This document shows, in pieces, positions 13,162-25,533 of a stretch of DNA of 64,000 nt. The notes below the pieces were generated by a model. It saw only the letters and a list, made by a program, of their open reading frames with translations. It had not been told where the DNA came from and searched no databases. Origin of the DNA: Daphnia pulex. Its lineage: Eukaryota > Arthropoda > Branchiopoda > Diplostraca > Daphniidae. The translations under genes were made by a program, and so were the position numbers. The DNA is taken from positions 8,990,001 to 9,054,000 of the forward strand of contig NC_060025.1 of NCBI RefSeq assembly GCF_021134715.1. The letters are read 5' to 3'. Position 1 is the stretch's first letter; each line of letters starts with the position of its first letter.

Positions 13162-16100
13162 CTGAAAACGACATTACGCGATTGGGTAAACATTCAATCA
13201 ATTATTCACACGGCAACGGCCATCGCTTTTGCCACATTTTGTCGTTTGATTTTCACTTTTGTTTTGATGCGTTTCAAATTGGTTTACTCGTTAGTGCATG
13301 TAAAAGGTTCACGGGAACTATTTCCTTGAATACTGTTTGACTATTTGGAATCAAACTTTTCATCTTTCGATTGTATTCCTTCCCGCGGTGGGATTTTTTT
13401 AAAAATTCCCAGCGATAGATGAAAAAACATTTGAATAATCCGATTGTTTTTCTGTGTCTCCAGTCGCTCCTTTTTTGTGGGGGGTGTTCATTGAAATGGA
13501 GATAACATGGAAATGTGTTGGGCCACCCCAAAAAGCCCCCAAACTATTTTCTATATGATATATCTTGTTCTTTTATTGTTTTTTACCGTTGGTCCGAGTA
13601 TGCGGAAGAGAAATCCATCCAGCGGGTGGCTAAAGTGGATGAGTGGGGGTCACAACTGCCACTTGACTTTTTTGTTTTTTCGTTTACTTCCGTACACACA
13701 ACAGATAACACCCGCACACTAGTCAGTTGTTTTTATAAAGATGGAACTCTTCCAATCCGCTGGATAGGATGAATCCGGTTGACGTGATGGAAGCTGGAGG
13801 CCGACTGGACAGGGCAAGGCGCTCCGCGGCCCGAGTCGACCGGAGTACGACAGGGTCCCTTTTCTTTTTCTCTCTCTCTCTCTTCGGGAGTTTAATATGA
13901 TTCCCGCGTGCGCAGAGCTGCCGCCGAGATCATCTTCCCCGTTCTTCGTCTTCTTCTCCCGACCGAAATATAACTATCCCGGGGCGGTGTGGGCTTTAGG
14001 GGGTTATATATGCCGAGGATATATACACAACAACAGCCGACGATGATGTCTAAAAAAGAGAAATAAAGTTGCGCGAAATTATTAGTTGGATGTATTATAT
14101 ATCTTTTTTCGGGCCGGCAGCAGACGGATGTCTTTGATGTCTATTTGCAACGTGATGTCGTGAAACAGACACACACATTCTTGTTTTTTTATTTTCTTTC
14201 TGGGAAATGGAAACCCCACACATCAGCTGGAATATCCAAGTTCTTGTGAACTCTGCTCTATATGGGTGTGTGTGGCAGTTGGCGAAAACCGGATGATGGC
14301 AGAGACTCATTTCCGCAGTTGTAGATTGTCTAGGCCGATGGATGGGCAATGAGCAATGAGAATCAGATGAACGTCGCCCAACTGGGGGAAATTGCTGGAT
14401 CGATTGATTTCGACCCGACACAAAGTGACTGATTGATGTGAATTTTTTTGTTGTCAATCGACCTTGAATCGAGTGGCCGACAGTCGGTTCATTTTGGATG
14501 CGTGCTGGACATGGTCGCATCTAAACAATCAAGGGAAGTCGAGTAGATTCCGGAGCGCATCAGGGCCTTGATGTCTACTCGACCGCGGCGGGAGTCTCGT
14601 GCTGGATGAATCGCCCAATCTAAACTAAATAAACCCCCCCCCCCTCCTGTTGTTGTTGTTTTTCGTCCGTTTTATATGTGGCGGAAGACCTTGTCAAAAC
14701 GGGATTCTCACGGCCGCACCCTTCTTTGAACGACCGAGACCCTTTCTAATGAGTTGGCGTGCGGGAAGATGGATAAATTTATGGGCATTAATAATATAGG
14801 CAGCTCGGCGGATGTCGCTTCTCGTTTGATAGAGAGACACAACAGAAATCAGTCAACCATCCACCAGGGAGTCTGAGGGAATTTCTTTATTATTTCTATT
14901 TTTCCTTTCCGTTGCGTTAAGTTGTTCTATTCCGCCCTGGGGAGCCGCAGGAGGAGGTGTTAGACAGCCGATGGCTGGCAAGAGACAGATAGAGTATGGT
15001 GGAGGGTAGCATACTACTATAACACCCCCGCCAGACAAAAAAGAATTCATCAGCATCAAATTTCCGGAGCATCCCACCAGATTTTGTTGCTGTGGTAGTA
15101 TATACGTCATCGGGCTAGATTGACGTATGGTATATACCTTCAGGGGAATGATAGAACACGCAAAGAAGCAGAAACACTTAACCCCCCTCACGCTCGACCT
15201 TCGTTATGTTTTTTATGGGACCTTTGTAGAATATCAATTTTGATAAGGAGAATATCACAGTGTATTATATTCATACAATTCCCCTAGGCGTCCAAATAAT
15301 GGCTCTGAAAAAATGTGTTGATGTCTTGTGTCGTGCCATTTATTTAGCCCCAAAAAGCCACAAAGATAATCATCCGTGTCTCATTTGTAAACAAAGATGT
15401 GATCAAAATCAGAAAGAAAAGAACGAAACAAGAGGGGGGAAAAGAGCGTCCATTTCCGTAACTCATTAAGGAGCTGCCAACTGCCTCGGCGTGCAGTACA
15501 GGAAGATGGCGCCTGGGGACTTGTGTCGGGATCATCTCACGAACCGTTATATTCTCTTTCCTACGTGTGCGTGTGTGCAAAAGTTGTCGGAGCGCACTTC
15601 CTATAGACCCGGGTGGGGGGTACAAAAGTAAAAAGGGTAAACTAAGTGACAGTGGGAGATATCTGGATGCTGCCCTCCTTCTGTCTGCATCCGGCCGCGG
15701 ATGCGTTGCTACGTAACACAGTCAAGGCATTTTCATTCGCTCACTTATAACAGCGCCTCACCCACAGCTCGTGTATGTACGTAGGTTCTTATATAATATC
15801 GATCGTTTGACATCTGCGTGATGGGATTTCATTCGAAACCATCAAAAGTGCAAATAATATCGAAAAAGGTCAAGTGCAACACAAACTATTGGGTTGAACG
15901 AATGTCGATTTTATATTTTGTGTGTGTGTGTGTGTGTGTGCGGGGGCGTCTGTATATAAGATCTAATTGGAGCATCAGCTGATTACTGCCGCGGTGAATG
16001 GCGAATCAGCAGCATTGACCGCTACTTCTATTGTTGGAAATGTAAGAAACAGCGGCATTTATCGTGAATCGATTTTGTTGGGTTATTTTTATACCCGTTG

Positions 16101-17417
16101 GGCTTATTATAGCCACCACAAAAGGTTTTTTTTATTATTTTCATTCCAGCCAAATCAGCATTTCATAATCGCCATTGAACGATCCTGCTTCCGCCGGTTT
16201 AATTACATTTACTAGATACCACCAATTACATTTTCCGGTTTTTTTTTAACTTTACGAAAAAATCCAAAAGCTTTCCGTTTTCCTCCTGTTTCGGCATCTC
16301 CCTGGGCGTCTCCCTGGGCAACCGTCTCTTAGAGAAATCCAATTAACCTATTCTGAATGGCAAGGAAAAATAGTTGTACACGCTAAGTGTACCGTCGTAT
16401 AGACTTGTGTGTTGTGTCTGTGCGTGAGCTGCGGACCCGCGTTTCCTTCCTATTCCTTTCGCGATTGAACGCGGGACAATGGACGGAGACAATATCGCCG
16501 AAATGGGAGGGTACCCAGACATAGCCCAGGACTAGTGTGTACGTTCATTGTGTCATAGACATGAATGCTACGGCTGCACAACACACACATATAGAGGCTT
16601 GTTTTATTTTTGTGTGTGTGTATTTCTTTAGTGATTCTGGCTGGGGTTTTTTTATTTCCTGCCGAGCGAATCCATCTCTATTGAAGCAAACGAGTCGCAG
16701 AATGTTGCGACAGAAAACGAATTAGCGTGAATGGGAGTCGCCAATATTGTCGTCCAATCATCTGACACGGACGGGGGGGTGCTTCACATTACTTAATAAT
16801 GGATAGAGAGAATGTGTTTGATAATATGGAGGGCTCCTGTTTTGATTGTGTGTCGAATATGATCACATCTCTTTGTAGTCCTGTACCCGATGACTTGATC
16901 AAGACAAACTCGACTCCTCCCTTTTTATTTTTCTACTTGTGACTATGTGTGTGGAACTGATTACAGTTACACAGAGCAACAAAGAGTCCAAGTATGTACA
17001 TATAAGACTCGAATGTGTCATACGACTCCGCCCACCCCCTCGGGAAGTGCATACATTTCAATCCTCTCCTTTTTTATTTAAAAGAATATTTTCGTCTTCT
17101 AGCTGGAAAGAATAACCGGAAATGGTGCGGAAGAAAAAGTTTTGATACGCCCCCCCAGACATATGAGATGGAATTCATTGAAAGCCTTTTTTATATCCAT
17201 CCCAAAACTCCCCCGATGGGGCGAATATGTATAATAAATAAGTCACTGGGTTGTATTGTAAAAAATTGTTACGTATGTGTGTCCATTTCGGTGGCTGGCA
17301 GTGTTATATGATTACATCTTTCTGGGACGCCGAAAAAGGGAAAGCCGAGCTATTACGTGTTGAGTAGATCCTCTTATTATACATATGCGCCGTTGGATGA
17401 TTCCATCGGTGATTTGA
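13162..17417. other. large intergenic region, no gene seen
   Basis: About 4.2 kb upstream of the GPCR and downstream of the first PAF-acetylhydrolase gene. No open frame shows family resemblance or linked splice sites. It contains simple repeats: a CT run near 13868-13884 and a TG run near 15922-15941. It may hold non-coding 5' exons and control sequence of the GPCR, but none can be pinned down by eye. Confidence 0.4.
15920..15942. repeat. (TG)n microsatellite
   Basis: An uninterrupted TG dinucleotide run of about ten units, followed by a short G-rich stretch. It sits in the intergenic region upstream of the GPCR. Confidence 0.85.
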
Positions 17418-19254
17418 CTAGGGAATTCCTTCCAGGAGCAAATCGGCGCTCTTTTCCACCAGGTTTGAAAGTTCATCATCCGCTGGATAGCCTGCTGATG
17501 GCGTTATAGCACATTGGTGTGTGTTTGGTCATTTGCATAGATTATGATTTGCATCGGTTATTACCCAACTGTCTGCGCAGGTACAGCAACGTGATGCGAT
17601 TGCTTAATTGTGTAGCCAACAGGGGATCGATGGCCGACGGATATTCAAAGCGACGAATGAATTTTGGCAATAAACAGGGCACGTCACTTTGACTGTCGTG
17701 GATGCTGCCTCTGATGATTTCAAAAAATGTTATCAAATAAGAAATGATGATATTCTATCCAGGATTTTTTATTTATACTTGATGGTGACGACGTGACGCT
17801 TGTCGGCGTCGGCCGTGAATCGCTTCATGATTTCCAAACTGAAACGAGTTTGAAAGTTTGCCGAATTGATGAACAAAATCGGTTGCTCGATCGACTCCGC
17901 CAATTCCGGCTCGTCTTTGAGCGGCCACATCCAGGCGTCCATAGCCAATCCGATTCTAGAGATATAGAAATTTAACATGGAAATGTTTTTGAATCTCATC
18001 ATACCGTCTAGTTACTATAGTATAACCTACTTGTAGCGTTTATCGACGGCCAATGTGCGTAGGAGCGTCGTGGAGCCGAACGAATGTCCCGCAATGATGG
18101 GCGAGCTCAGATCCATCAGACCCTGTTGTTTAGTTTTATTTTTAAAAGATTGTTTTTGAATGGTTTTTGCGTCAAAGAACCTTGAAGATGGCGAGATCCA
18201 TTGTGGAATGTAACAAATGTTGGACTTGAACTCCGTCGTTGAGTCTGGCAAGTAAATCGAGAGTCTGAGTACATTCGCGAGTACGAATTTCCAATTGTTC
18301 ACGACGACTGGGCATGTCGTTGCGTTCGAATGGCAGCGGCCTGTAAGGGATCCAGCGCTCGACTAAACCTCCTCTAATACTTTGTTCTCTTTCCAATGTA
18401 TAACTCATGCAGGCCGATCCGTCCCTGTGTGCATTGCATGTGTGTATAAATGAGACGTATCAATTTTGGGTGGGTTTCTTCTTCCAACTTGGGAGCGGAT
18501 TATTTTTCTGGCGTTGTTTATTATTAGAACTGAGCATTTTCCTATCGTCGAAATATGGAACCCACCTGTGCTCGATAGCCGCCACTATAAACCCATGGGA
18601 AGATATGTCTGAGCAGAAAATGGAGTAGACAGTTCGGCAGGATTTGATCCCGTGAGAAAAGACAATCACCGGGAATGGAGGCTCGTTGGAAGGTTCTCCA
18701 TCCACCACGACGGGGATGTATGGCTTCCCTATAAATCCTCCGTATTATTATTATATCATTCCTTTGCCAAGAAATTTTATTTAAATAATACTATAGTTTA
18801 CCGAAGACCCAAGAAATCACGCGTTTGCCTATGAATGACGTCAACCCTCGGACGATTGCGTAACCCTCTTTGTACTTTCGGTGGGGCAACCAAGTTGCCC
18901 AGTCATTTGAATTTGCCTTTTTTTAAGTCCAAATAGAGATAATAAAGAACTTTGAAGGGTTTTTTCTTTTAAGGAGAAAGAAATAATTTTGCTGATGTCA
19001 TTTTGTTTACATAAGTATCTGTGAGCTTTGTGGGATAGAAAATGCGCAGGAAGCAACCATCTTCTTTGGTTGGTCCACCAATCATTAGGTCAGTGCAGCC
19101 GACGACAAATCTCCCTTTAATGAGCATAAGACTTTGGTATATACTAAATCTTATGGATTGTTGCTTATAAAAAGGAATTAATGTAACCATTTTATACTAT
19201 ACCAGAAGGAACCGGCACATGTCTCTTCCCGCGGTACGAATGGGGTAATTCCAT
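17418..19254 (-). CDS. PAF-acetylhydrolase-type phospholipase A2, copy A
   Basis: Serine esterase of the platelet-activating-factor acetylhydrolase (PLA2G7/PAFAH2) family, which removes short or oxidised sn-2 acyl chains from phospholipids. Nine exons: 19254-19203, 19114-19011, 18916-18802, 18728-18566, 18424-18181, 18122-18031, 17955-17779, 17710-17565 and 17491-17418, giving 388 aa in frame. The triad is visible: Ser240 in AGHSFGS, Asp263 in GLAMDAWMWPL and His320 in KGSIHDSQ, with spacing close to human PLA2G7. FPVIVFSHG, SSHGFIVAAIEHRD and the final EGIP are further family marks. The N terminus (MELPHSYRG) is no signal peptide, so a cytosolic PAFAH2-like enzyme is inferred. The acceptor before exon 3 has a purine-rich tract but gives the residues that align with copies B and C. 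It is the most 3' of three tandem paralogues. Confidence 0.92.
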
Positions 19255-20290
19255 CCCGAGGTCCTATTAATAGCCAATCAGTTATGTGGGTAGAATTATC
19301 ATCTCGACAAAGTGTCAGATATTATTTTTGAACGTGTCGAAATTTCAATTTGACTTTTCTTGAATCTTTTTCTTGAATCTTTTCTTACCTTGATTTGAAA
19401 TTTTTAGGCGATTTTGGGGGATTTAATTCCGCTTGACAGGAGGATGTCTGGTCAGAGTGATGGTGTCGTGAGGCCAGTTGAGGCTCGACTGATTCCTTTT
19501 TTCTTTAAGTGAAAAGAACTAATAGTCAAGTGAAAACCTCGTGAAAGTTATTTATTGTTTGATATTTATTGATTGCGAGATGATTCGTTTATTGTTTTGA
19601 CCCGAATTCATTTTCCAGTAGCCGAATCAAATGATTTTTCAAGTCGTAAAACTCTCCTTGAAAGTTTTTATGGCTGGTAAAAGAAATGGCGTTTAATATT
19701 TTACGTCAGTCAAATCCGAGTTAAAATGGTGATGACATATAATTTCTTTTGTTTCTTGGAAATTAAATTTAAAAGATATTTTTAGAGAAATATGAATTTT
19801 GTTTCGTCTTTATCTCTAAAAAAAGCAAATTTCTTTTGAAACGGGATCGTTTAAATCATTCACACCCGCTGGATTCACGACTCCGGAGGGATAAAATAAA
19901 CTCCGCCGAGATGAACTTTTCAAGAGTTATTATTTGTTCATGTTAAAGATGGTAGGGTAGGTCATAATTATTTTCTTATCCATCCTTTTGGTGAGCTGCG
20001 TGATGCGTAATAGAATTTCAGTTGAGTTTGGCCCGTCGTTGGTCCCCCCAATTAAACATTCAAATTCCGCGCCCATTTCGCGTGACGGGAAATCAGCTGA
20101 CATAAGCCCAGGGGCAGCAAAGACGATTATTATAGGATGGCGTATAGAATGAAGTACACAGGACATTGCATATTGTATGTACCGCTCTCTATTATTGCGT
20201 GAAACACAGCACATGTCCAACATTTCGTCTATTCAATCGACATGGGAATCAAACGTCATCACGTCACAGTAGCCTCTGGGCCCATTTCGA
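19255..20290. other. spacer between PAF-acetylhydrolase copies A and B
   Basis: About 1 kb holding the 5' flank of copy A and the 3' flank of copy B. A minus-strand open frame at 19930-20223 shows no convincing resemblance to any exon of the cluster. No TATA box was recognised. Confidence 0.5.
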
Positions 20291-22114
20291 CTAGGGAATT
20301 CCCTCGCAGATCACATCGGCGTGTTGTCCCATTAGTTCTGAAAATTCCTCCTCCTCCTCCGCCGGATGTCCTGCCATGTAAATTTAAAACATTCCTTTTT
20401 AGGCAATTTGTTTTCACGAAAATTTTGAAAGAAGAAAAGTATATCAATACCCAAATGCTTGCGCAGGTAGAGCAGCGTCATGCGGTGGTTGAGCTGCAGG
20501 GCCAGCAGAGGATCGATGATGGAATTGTATGCAAAGCGGCGGATATACCAAGGCAATAAAGACGGCACGTCGTTCTGGCTGTAGTGAACGCTACCTCTGA
20601 TGTATGGAAATTGGAAAACAAATAAAAACGGAAGAGAATGTCGGAGAGGGTAAACAAAAGATGGAAATATATTTAAAAACAAAAAAAAGCCAATCGATCG
20701 GACTGGGTGATCGATTGGAGTGAGAGACTTTTATACGAACTTCAAAGTAACGACGCGCCGCTCAGTGTGATCCTCCGCATCGACCGTGAATCGCTTCATC
20801 GTTTCCAGATTGGCGGCCGTTTGAAAAGCTTCCGAATTGATGAACAACAGTGGTTGTTCGACACTTTTAGCCAATTCAGGCTCGTCTCTAAGCGGCCACA
20901 TCCAGGCATCCATGGCCAATCCGATCCTGCGAATAATTTTTCGTGAAAGCAGTTGATTTCGCGTGACTTGAAAGACAACTCACTTGAAGCGTTTGTCAGC
21001 GTTTAATGTCCGTAAAACGGTGGTCGATCCGAACGAATGGCCCGCAATGGTTGGCGAGCTCAGATCCATCACGCCCTGATATTTTTATTAGAATTGAATT
21101 GATTTCGTTAATTGCATTCGTTATAAATTATTGGCTGCTAGATACCTTGAACTTTGCGAGATCCATCGTCGGTTGCAGAATGTGTTCTATTTCGGATCCC
21201 TCGTTGAGTTTGGACAGTAATTCAAGAGTTTGAGTACATTCCCGAGTGCGAATTTGCAATTGTTCGTGTCTAAAAGGCATTTCATCCGTTTCAAATGGCA
21301 CGGGATTGTAGGGAATCCATTTGACTGCTGGACTTTCTTGACTATTTGGTCCTTTTTCCAGGGTGTAGCTCACGCAGGCCGATCCGTCCCTTTTTAAAAA
21401 CCAGACAAAATGAGTTAACTGGAGAAACAGAGTTATTTATTGTTATCATTTACGTTGCGAGTGAAACCCACCTGTGCTCGATAGCTGCCACTATAAACCC
21501 ATGGGATGAGATGTCGGAGCAGAAAGACGAGTAGCTCGTTCGGCAGGCCTTGAGGCCGTGTGAAAATACAATCACGGGAAAAAGCTGTTCATCGGAGGGC
21601 TCGGCGTCTTCCACCGCGGGGATGTAGGCATTTCCTATTACGTAATCACCAGTTTTAACTTTCCATCAATGCAAAATGAATTTATATATCTCGTCACACC
21701 CACCAAAGCTCCATGATATCATCTTTTTGCCGACGAAATGGATTTTGAATCCGCCAACTGTTGCGTAACCCTCGACGTATTTATCGTGCGGCAGGTATTT
21801 CGCCCATCTCGAAGAATTTTCCTGTTTTTATTCGAAATTAATTTTTATTGAACTGATTTAATTGTGATGTAGAAATTAGGACACTTGCGTAAATATCGTT
21901 CAGTTTAGTCGGGTAGAACATGCGAAAGAGGCAGCCGTTCTGGGAATCGGGTCCGGTAATAATGTCGGTACATCCAACGACATATTTCCCTTTGTTTGAA
22001 ATATAAGAATAGATTATTGGGGGGGTCGAGTTTCGTGTGTGTAATCATGTCAACAAATTTACCAGACGGAGCCGGTACGTGTGTTTTCCCTTGGTAGCAA
22101 TGCGGTAATTCCAT
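20291..22114 (-). CDS. PAF-acetylhydrolase-type phospholipase A2, copy B
   Basis: Second tandem paralogue with the same nine-exon plan: 22114-22063, 21989-21889, 21821-21704, 21634-21472, 21389-21146, 21075-20984, 20926-20741, 20596-20451 and 20370-20291, giving 393 aa. The triad is intact: Ser240 (AGHSFGS), Asp263 (GLAMDAWMWPL) and His323 (GSVHYSQ). Exons 1, 4, 5, 6 and 8 have exactly the lengths of copy A; exons 2, 3, 7 and 9 differ by whole codons. Intron 2 appears to use a GC donor (GCAAGT after TAC) instead of GT, because the GT that follows four bases later breaks the frame. The last exon encodes an acidic Glu run (PAEEEEEF) absent from the other copies. No signal peptide is present, so a cytosolic location is inferred as for copy A. 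Confidence 0.92.
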
Positions 22115-23428
22115 GGTGATTGGATTACAAGTTTAGTATTTCTAGTTCAAAAGCAAAATATTTTTAGTAACCTACCGCATAATCCGCCCGTGTAACAATA
22201 TCCCCCCTACTCCGCTCGTGTACTCACAGATTTATCAAAAGTTCAAGTCGCTACACGATCTCAGTTATTGCCCTGAATACCTGGTTAAACTATTCGTGGA
22301 AATCGGACATGACGGAAATATTTCTAGTCCTCTATTGAATGTTACACTCCGCGTCAACTCCAATTAAAAGCGGCTACTTTCCATTTGTGTTTACTATAGA
22401 CTGACTTTCACTCTGTCGTCTACAGTTTATCTATGTCCCCCAAAACTCCAAAAGTTTGAATTCCTTTGTACAGTTGATCAAAGACACGTGCCTCGATTTC
22501 CTTACCTTGTTGTCGACTTGTGGTATAGATCCTTGTTATTCCAACTTGTATTTTCGTACAATAGTACACACACTGGAACACACAACTACTTGTGGTTGAA
22601 AGTTTGAAATCAGGGAGGAGATGTTCCCACTCTAAAGTCACTAGCAGCTCAACTTGAAAGAAGAAAGCGCTCGTGCAGGAGTGGCTGGACAAAGTGAAAG
22701 CTACAGGGAAAAGTCTTGGCTGGGGCTGAGTTGTCCAACTAAACACAGAACCTCGTATACAGGTTACACCCAAGCTTCGCCTTATAACGATAAACCGCAG
22801 GCCAAAGAGATAAGTGATGTCAGATTTTGGCGAACCTTGTAAACAGTAGGCGTGGGACTGAGTTGCCAAGTTCTTCAACTTTTGCGGAAAATTCAAATTT
22901 TTAGAAAGTTTGTCGAGTTCCTTATGGAAGGAAATGACTTTTCGCTTTTAGTTGATTTGTTTTTTAAAATTCCATATCACTTAGGTGAACTATAGTTTTA
23001 GTAGCAACTTTTTGCTAGTTGCAAATTTCCCGCTAGAGAAATTCGAAAATCTCTTGAATTTTACATAAAATTAATCCTGAAGAAAACTCCATCTGCGTTT
23101 GCCCTTAAATAGAACAGGAATATTTGAAATTGTACACTATTCCTTTATGACTTGTTTGTGTCTTCGGTAACCCCTAGTGTATAGCCACACAGACCAAATA
23201 ACCTTTGCCTTCATTTGTTTTAGACTATTCGTGATACGGTCGGGAAACCTCGGAAGATGAAATGGATCGCAGGAATAAACACAAACAAATGGAAATGAGT
23301 TGTAAAAGCCATTCCAGTATTGTAAGACAGAAGGAGAAAAAAAAAAACAATTTTTCATCTAATCTAGGTAAGAAAGAAGCTTCGCTGTGTACAGCAATGT
23401 CGCTGCAGAGGCTCCGAGAGTGATTTGA
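22115..23428. other. spacer between PAF-acetylhydrolase copies B and C
   Basis: About 1.3 kb of 5' flank of copy B and 3' flank of copy C. A 158-codon minus-strand open frame (22420-22896) has low-complexity, non-family sequence and no usable context, so it is not called. Confidence 0.5.
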
Positions 23429-25188
23429 CTAGGGAATTCCTTCGTAGTACCATTCGGCGTGCTTTTCCACCAGTTTCGAATGATCTTCATCCACCGGATG
23501 GCCTGTGGTAAATACATTTCTTTTCTTTAGTACGTTGGTGCGTAATCGTAGAGTGACAGAATTGTTGTTTACCCAAATGTTTACTAAGGTAGAGCAGCGT
23601 GAGGCGGTTGTTCAATTCCATGGCCACCAGGGGATCGATGACCGAGTGAGATCCAGTCAATCGCCGGAGGTACAACGGCAATAAAAATGGTAAGTCGACT
23701 TGGTTTTTGTGGACGCTTCCCCTATAATGCGAAAAGAAATTGCCAATAAAGAAAGTGGGCGGACATGGAGGTCAAACGTTTGGAATGAATCGTCGATCGA
23801 TAATAATAATAATACGCACTTTAAAGTGACAACGCGTCGCTCAGTGTGATCCGCATCGACCGTAAAACGTTTCATGGCTTTCAAATTGGGGGCAGTCTGA
23901 AAAGCTTCCATGTTGATAAACAAAAGTGGTTGTTCGACACTTTTAGCCAATTCGATTTCGTCTTTGAGAGGCCACATCCAGGCGTCCATGGCCATTCCGA
24001 TTCTGCGAGTAATTTTAAAAAAGGAAAGATTATTATATTACTGTCGATAATGATGGTATTGCGGTATCGACTTACTTGAAGCGTTTGTCAGCGGCCAATG
24101 TGCGTAACAGCGTTGCAGAGCCGAAAGAATGGCCTGCAATCACAGTCATGCTCAAGTCCATCACTCCCTGCAAATAACCGAAGCATTAATGTCTGACCTC
24201 ATAATTTCTTATTGGCGATGAATAGCGTACTTTGAACATTCCCAGATCCACCGTGGCTTGGAGAACATGTTTGATATCAGCACCGTCGTTGAGCTTAAGA
24301 AGTAAATCTAGAGTTTGACTACATTCACGAGTACGAATTTCCAATTGTTCTTGTCTGAATGGCATATCGTCTTTTTCAAATTGCATGGGTTTGTACGGGA
24401 TCCAGCTTTCGACTAAACCTCCTTTACTATTTTGTTCCGTTTCGAGACTATAAGTCATGCAAGCGGAGCCATCCCTTTAAAAGTTAAGATTTAGTGGAGA
24501 ATGTCATTATTTAAAACCAATTTGTTTAAAGTAAGTACTACCTGTGTTCAATAGCTGCCACTATAAACCCATGGGATGATATGTCTGAGCAGAAAGTTGA
24601 GTAGGCAGTACGGCACGCAGTAAGACCATGAGAAAATACAATCACAGGAAATCTTTGTTCATTGCATAGCTCAGCATCTACCACTACAGGGATGTATGAA
24701 TTTCCTGGCTCACATACATCACAATTAGTTGACTTTAACCTTCTGTTAAAAACAGGTACTTCATTTCGCTACACACCAAAGGCCCAGGATATCAGCTTCT
24801 TGCCAAAGAAAGGAATCATTCCTAGTACTATGGTGTAACCTTCTACGTATTTTTGGTGGGGGAGCCAGCTTGCCCAACGGGAAGAATGTTCCTTGGGAGA
24901 AAAGAGGTAAATAGATTAACCAAAAAAGTTCAGCAGCAATTTGAGAAAAGGTCGCTTACATATACATCTTTTATTTGACTAGGATAGTATACTCGAAGAA
25001 AGCAACCATCTTCCTTGCTGGGTCCACCAGTCATTATGTCGGTGCAGCCAACAACATACTTCCCTTTATAATCAATAACAACAATGTAAGTTGGTTACAT
25101 TTACAAAACACAATTAATAGTAAATAAGTAATTTACCCGAAGGAATCGGTACATGTTTCTTGCCATCATGAGAATGAGGTAATTCCAT
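23429..25188 (-). CDS. PAF-acetylhydrolase-type phospholipase A2, copy C
   Basis: Third, most 5' member of the tandem set. Exons 25188-25137, 25063-24960, 24891-24777, 24704-24542, 24474-24231, 24167-24076, 24002-23820, 23721-23573 and 23502-23429 give 391 aa in frame. The triad is Ser240 (AGHSFGS), Asp263 (GMAMDAWMWPL) and His322 (GSVHKNQ). The protein starts MELPHSHDGKKHVPIPSG and ends YYEGIP, the same short tail as copies A and B. Intron positions and phases are identical to its sisters, which points to recent tandem duplication of a complete gene. The start codon lies 345 bp from the start of the divergent FANCB-like gene, so the two probably share an upstream control region. Confidence 0.92.
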
Positions 25189-25533
25189 AATGTTTCGGTA
25201 AACTGCCAAATTCCCTGCTGCTAAAACCGAAGCAAACTGGCGCACACGCGCAAAGGAAGTGAACGCAATGCGCATGGAACATGGAAGGAAGTTGTACTTT
25301 ATGGTGTTATCAACGTTCAGGCGCCGTCCTTAATCGATAACACTCTAGCAGCGGTTCCTACGGGACCTTTAAACCCAAGTAACCCATCTGTTACATTTTG
25401 AAGTCATATCACACTACATGAAGCATGAACTCGCCAATTGCAGACGACGTAATCTTTATTTTTGTTGACATTTTTTTGTTGGGGAACGGAAGGGAATTGT
25501 AGGCCCGGCAACGCTGCCTGTCAAAAATCAACG

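Noticed and set aside
19930..20223. 97-codon minus-strand open frame between phospholipase copies A and B, possibly a relic of a fourth copy
   Set aside because: Only a short nucleotide resemblance to exon 2 (TGGTCC near CCAAT) and no splice sites or further exons; too weak to call.
22420..22896. 158-codon minus-strand open frame
   Set aside because: No family resemblance and no start context or splice partners; lies in spacer between two paralogues.
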